This document shows, one piece after another, positions 61,435 to 64,000 of a stretch of DNA of 64,000 nucleotides (position 1 is the stretch's first letter; the number at the start of each line of letters is the position of its first letter). The stretch is taken from NCBI GenBank assembly GCA_902774125.1, contig CACYHD010000002.1, positions 19,267 through 83,266 on the forward strand, written 5' to 3'. The translations under genes and the position numbers were made by a program. This DNA comes from an uncultured Lachnospiraceae bacterium. Lineage in GTDB: Bacteria; Bacillota; Clostridia; Lachnospirales; Lachnospiraceae. The notes below the pieces were generated by a model. It ran no database searches, was not told where the DNA came from, and saw only the letters and a program-made list of their open reading frames with translations.

Positions 61435-63168
61435 TTATTTCATCATATTATCTACTAATGTTACTACTGAGCTGCCAAGCTTTTCAATCTTGTCTGCTGC
61501 ATCAGCGTGACTCTCGCCCTTTAGTCCGTAGTAGAACTTCAACTTAGGTTCTGTACCTGATGGTCTGATTGCAACCCAAGCACCACCTTCTAATTCGTAA
61601 TACAATACATTAGATTCAGGAAGACCTGTAGGTGTCTCTTCATTAGTAGCTACATCTACGATTACGCCCTTCTTGTAATCTCTAATCTTGCATACTTTGT
61701 AGTCACCCAGACTCTTAGGTGCGTCACTACGTAGGTTCTCAATAGTACGGCCAATCATCTCGATGCCTTCCTTGCCTTCCTTAGTAATTGACTTAACCTG
61801 ATCTGCCCAGTAACCATATCTTGCATACATTTCGTTAATCTTATCATATAGTGATAAGCCTTTAGTCTTATAGTATGCAGCAGCCTCACAAAATGCCATA
61901 ACTGCTACTACAGCATCCTTATCTCTAGCGTGAGTACCGATTAGGTATCCGTAGCTCTCCTCGAATCCTAAGCAGAAATGACCTTTGCCTGTCTGCTCGA
62001 ACTGAAGAATCTTTTCACCGATATATTTGAAACCTGTCAATACTTCGATTAGCTCAACACCATAGTAAGCTGCGATGTCATTAGCCATATCTGTACTAAC
62101 AATAGTTTTGATTAATGCTCCATCTGCTGGCAATGTGTTAGTAGCCTTCATCTCGCCAATTTCGTACTCAGCAAGAAGGCAACCTTGCATATTACCTGTT
62201 AGTGGATGATATTCGCCCGGCTTTTCGCCCTTAACATAAATACCAATTCTATCTGCATCAGGGTCTGTAGCAAGAAGCAAGTCAGCTCCAACCTCAGTAC
62301 CTAACTTAACTGCTAGCTCGAACGCCTGCGCAGCTTCTGGGTTAGGATATGGGCATGTAGGAAAATCACCGTTAGGCAATTCCTGCTCTTCTACTACATA
62401 CACATTCTTGAATCCTAGTTCATCAAGAATTCTTCTACAAGGAATGTTTCCTGTTCCGTGAAGCGGTGTGTAAACAATCTTGATGTCGTCCTTAACCGCA
62501 TCAATAGCATCCTGATGTCTCACAAGCTTCTTAAGCTCGCTAATATATCTATCATCTATTTCCTTACCGATAACTACGTACAAACCAGCCTTAACAGCTT
62601 CGTCCTTGTCCATAGTTTTGGCATCTGTAATACCAACCTTGTTAACATCTTCTGTAATACCGATATCGTGAGGTGGTGTAACCTGTGCACCATCTTCCCA
62701 ATACACTTTGTATCCATTATATGCAGCAGGGTTATGACTTGCAGTGATGTTGATACCTGCAATACAACCTAGCTCTCTTACCGCAAATGATAGCTCAGGA
62801 GTTGGTCTTAGAGACTCAAAAACATAAGCTTTAATGCCATTAGCGTTAAGACATAGCGCTGCAGCATCAGCAAACTCTGGAGACATGTGACGTGAATCAT
62901 ATGCGATAGCAACACCGCGATCTCCACCATTCACTTTGTTAATGTAGTTAGCAAGACCCTGTGTAGCTTTTCTAACTGTGTAGTAATTCATACGATTTGT
63001 ACCAGCACCAATAATGCCTCGAAGACCTGCTGTACCAAATTCTAGTTCTTTATAAAAACGCTCTTCTATTTCTTTTTCGTCATTAGAAATGCCTTGTAAT
63101 TCTTTCTTTGTTTCTTCATCAAAATATGGATTTGATAACCATTCATTGTATAGATCTTTGTAACTCAT
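61435..63168 (-). CDS. Phosphoglucomutase/phosphomannomutase (alpha-D-phosphohexomutase)
   Basis: Interconverts hexose 1- and 6-phosphates. The 577-residue enzyme has the phosphoserine loop ITASHNP (Ser144), the metal-binding DPDADRIG, and the sugar-binding GFEESYGYL and RPSGTEPKLK motifs. GGAGG lies six bases before the ATG at 63168; an earlier ATG lacks a site. It could take glucose 1-phosphate from the glucan phosphorylase into glycolysis, though it is not in that cluster. Confidence 0.93.
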   Translation of the reverse strand: MSYKDLYNEWLSNPYFDEETKKELQGISNDEKEIEERFYKELEFGTAGLRGIIGAGTNRMNYYTVRKATQGLANYINKVNGGDRGVAIAYDSRHMSPEFADAAALCLNANGIKAYVFESLRPTPELSFAVRELGCIAGINITASHNPAAYNGYKVYWEDGAQVTPPHDIGITEDVNKVGITDAKTMDKDEAVKAGLYVVIGKEIDDRYISELKKLVRHQDAIDAVKDDIKIVYTPLHGTGNIPCRRILDELGFKNVYVVEEQELPNGDFPTCPYPNPEAAQAFELAVKLGTEVGADLLLATDPDADRIGIYVKGEKPGEYHPLTGNMQGCLLAEYEIGEMKATNTLPADGALIKTIVSTDMANDIAAYYGVELIEVLTGFKYIGEKILQFEQTGKGHFCLGFEESYGYLIGTHARDKDAVVAVMAFCEAAAYYKTKGLSLYDKINEMYARYGYWADQVKSITKEGKEGIEMIGRTIENLRSDAPKSLGDYKVCKIRDYKKGVIVDVATNEETPTGLPESNVLYYELEGGAWVAIRPSGTEPKLKFYYGLKGESHADAADKIEKLGSSVVTLVDNMMK

Positions 63169-63193
63169 AATAAACCTCCAAAAAATCTTATTC

Positions 63194-63222
63194 ATTATAC
63201 AATAAACAGCAAGCAAAAACAA
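63194..63222 (-). promoter_or_regulatory. Promoter of the phosphohexomutase gene
   Basis: On the minus strand TTGTTT (63217-63222) and TATAAT (63194-63199) are 17 bases apart, with a short leader to the GGAGG site. This is the best promoter match in the window. Confidence 0.7.
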
Positions 63223-63245
63223 TTAGATATTTTTACAAATGTGTC

Positions 63246-64000
63246 CTATTTTATCAAGGATAAAACGTACTTTTCTAATGCCTCTTTATTATTCTCATCC
63301 GGATACTCCAAAACATGTTCCAAACAAGCTTTGAGAAGTATTCCAACCTCTTTGCCCGGAACTACTCCTAGGGCAATCAATTCGTTGCCGCCAATAGCAA
63401 GTTCCTTAAGAGATGTGCATACATTGTTTTCCATAATATAGTCGAACTCTTTTTCAATCTTCTCAATCATAGGGATGCCGGATTCTCTAGCATTTTCAGT
63501 CTTGCCTTCTATATCAGCACGCATTATCAACAACAATCCCGTGAACAAATCCTTGCCAACTGCACTTACAAGTTTTCTAACATAATATCCTGTTACATTT
63601 CTTGTGCGTTTATCGTGGTATTTAATGAGAACCTTCACGTTATCAATAGTTTTGTTATCCATTCTAAGGCGCTTCATTATGGACGCAGCTTTTTTGGCGC
63701 CAGCTTCCTCGTGTCCCTTGAAGTGAGTCGTTCCGTTATAGAACTTGCCAACATCAGGCTTGGCAACATCGTGAAGAAGTGCAGCCCATCGCAACGTTTT
63801 GGTTGGCGGGATGTTTTCTATAACCTTGATTGTGTGAACACCAACGCTATAAATATGGAAAGTGTTAGTCTGTCCACATTCCATCATACTGTCAAACTCA
63901 GGAAGTACAACCTTCGTGATTCCTAACTCGTACGCGTCTACAAGTTTAGATGGATTGTCTGAGAGAATCAGTTTTTCGATTTCTTCTCTTATTCTTTCTT
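63246..64000 (-). CDS. tRNA CCA-adding enzyme, C-terminal part, cut by window edge
   Basis: The frame continues past 63887 to the window end without a stop, so the ATG at 63887 is internal. The visible 251 residues include the IREEIEKLILSDNP linker, KVVLPEFDSMMEC, then an HD domain (LLHDVAKP) and a C-terminal helical region. These are typical of Firmicutes tRNA nucleotidyltransferases that carry an HD domain after the RNA-binding part. The catalytic nucleotidyltransferase head lies outside the window, so its active site cannot be checked. Confidence 0.85.
   Translation of the reverse strand, partial: ERIREEIEKLILSDNPSKLVDAYELGITKVVLPEFDSMMECGQTNTFHIYSVGVHTIKVIENIPPTKTLRWAALLHDVAKPDVGKFYNGTTHFKGHEEAGAKKAASIMKRLRMDNKTIDNVKVLIKYHDKRTRNVTGYYVRKLVSAVGKDLFTGLLLIMRADIEGKTENARESGIPMIEKIEKEFDYIMENNVCTSLKELAIGGNELIALGVVPGKEVGILLKACLEHVLEYPDENNKEALEKYVLSLIK

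Noticed and set aside
1-64000. tRNA, rRNA, transposase, phage or toxin-antitoxin genes
   Set aside because: I looked for cloverleaf-like runs, conserved rRNA segments and integrase or transposase motifs and found none. The only mobile-like sequences are the palindromic repeats.

Overview
The window comes from a low-GC Gram-positive anaerobe, most likely a Lachnospiraceae member related to Butyrivibrio or Pseudobutyrivibrio. The reasons are A+T-rich DNA, strong GGAGG ribosome binding sites, Lys-rich secreted modules, Thr-rich linkers, DUF1934 and VanZ proteins, a single-chain PurL, and Gram-positive CUT1 sugar transporters without a local ATPase. Species cannot be fixed from the sequence alone. 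Almost every gene is on the minus strand; only an acyltransferase gene and a small membrane protein gene (58.8-60.0 kb) are on the plus strand. I see no rRNA, tRNA, transposase, phage gene or CRISPR array.

Layout. Positions 1-14.9 kb hold pyrimidine synthesis (pyrC, pyrF, pyrK, pyrD, and pyrE further on). A polyprenyl-phosphate-type glycosyltransferase lies inside this group, and two large polytopic membrane proteins and a DUF308 protein lie upstream of it. A secreted M64 peptidase with carbohydrate-binding domains sits between pyrD and pyrE. Then come purL (14.9-18.7 kb) and a four-gene unit (18.8-22.9 kb): family 2 glycosyltransferase, nucleotidyltransferase, a flippase-like/kinase fusion, and a HAD phosphatase. 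This unit looks like a small surface-glycan decoration pathway.

Positions 23-58.5 kb are dominated by what I read as a beta-1,3-glucan (laminarin/callose-type) utilisation locus. It is interrupted at 30.5-35.8 kb by a GH25 lysozyme and a pantothenate/CoA operon (panG-like, panB, panC, panD, coaBC). Glucan parts are a 2400-residue GH81 enzyme, two paralogous GH16 laminarinases, and a 1059-residue inverting phosphorylase of the GH94/GH149/GH161 type. With them are two substrate-binding proteins (one with an unusual 1029-residue architecture), two MalF/MalG-type permease pairs, an NHL/TPR/Yip1 membrane protein, a DUF5696 protein, and a membrane-anchored carbohydrate-binding surface protein. The inferred flow is: surface capture, cutting by GH81/GH16, import of oligosaccharides by the transporter, and phosphorolysis in the cytosol to glucose 1-phosphate. 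A phosphoglucomutase lies further along (61.4-63.2 kb) and could use that product.

Positions 58.8-64 kb are housekeeping: plsC-type acyltransferase, an unknown membrane protein, DUF1934, ispE, a phosphohexomutase, and the 3' part of a tRNA CCA-adding enzyme cut by the window edge.

Non-coding structure of note: a palindromic repeat in two versions (76 bp and 214 bp), each just downstream of a secreted-protein gene; a 63-bp tandem repeat beside the larger one; 13-bp and 34-bp tandem repeats at the ends of a GH16 gene and pyrD; about ten hairpin terminators; and several promoter-like sequences with 17-bp spacing. All functional calls rest on motif recognition by eye, without database searches.
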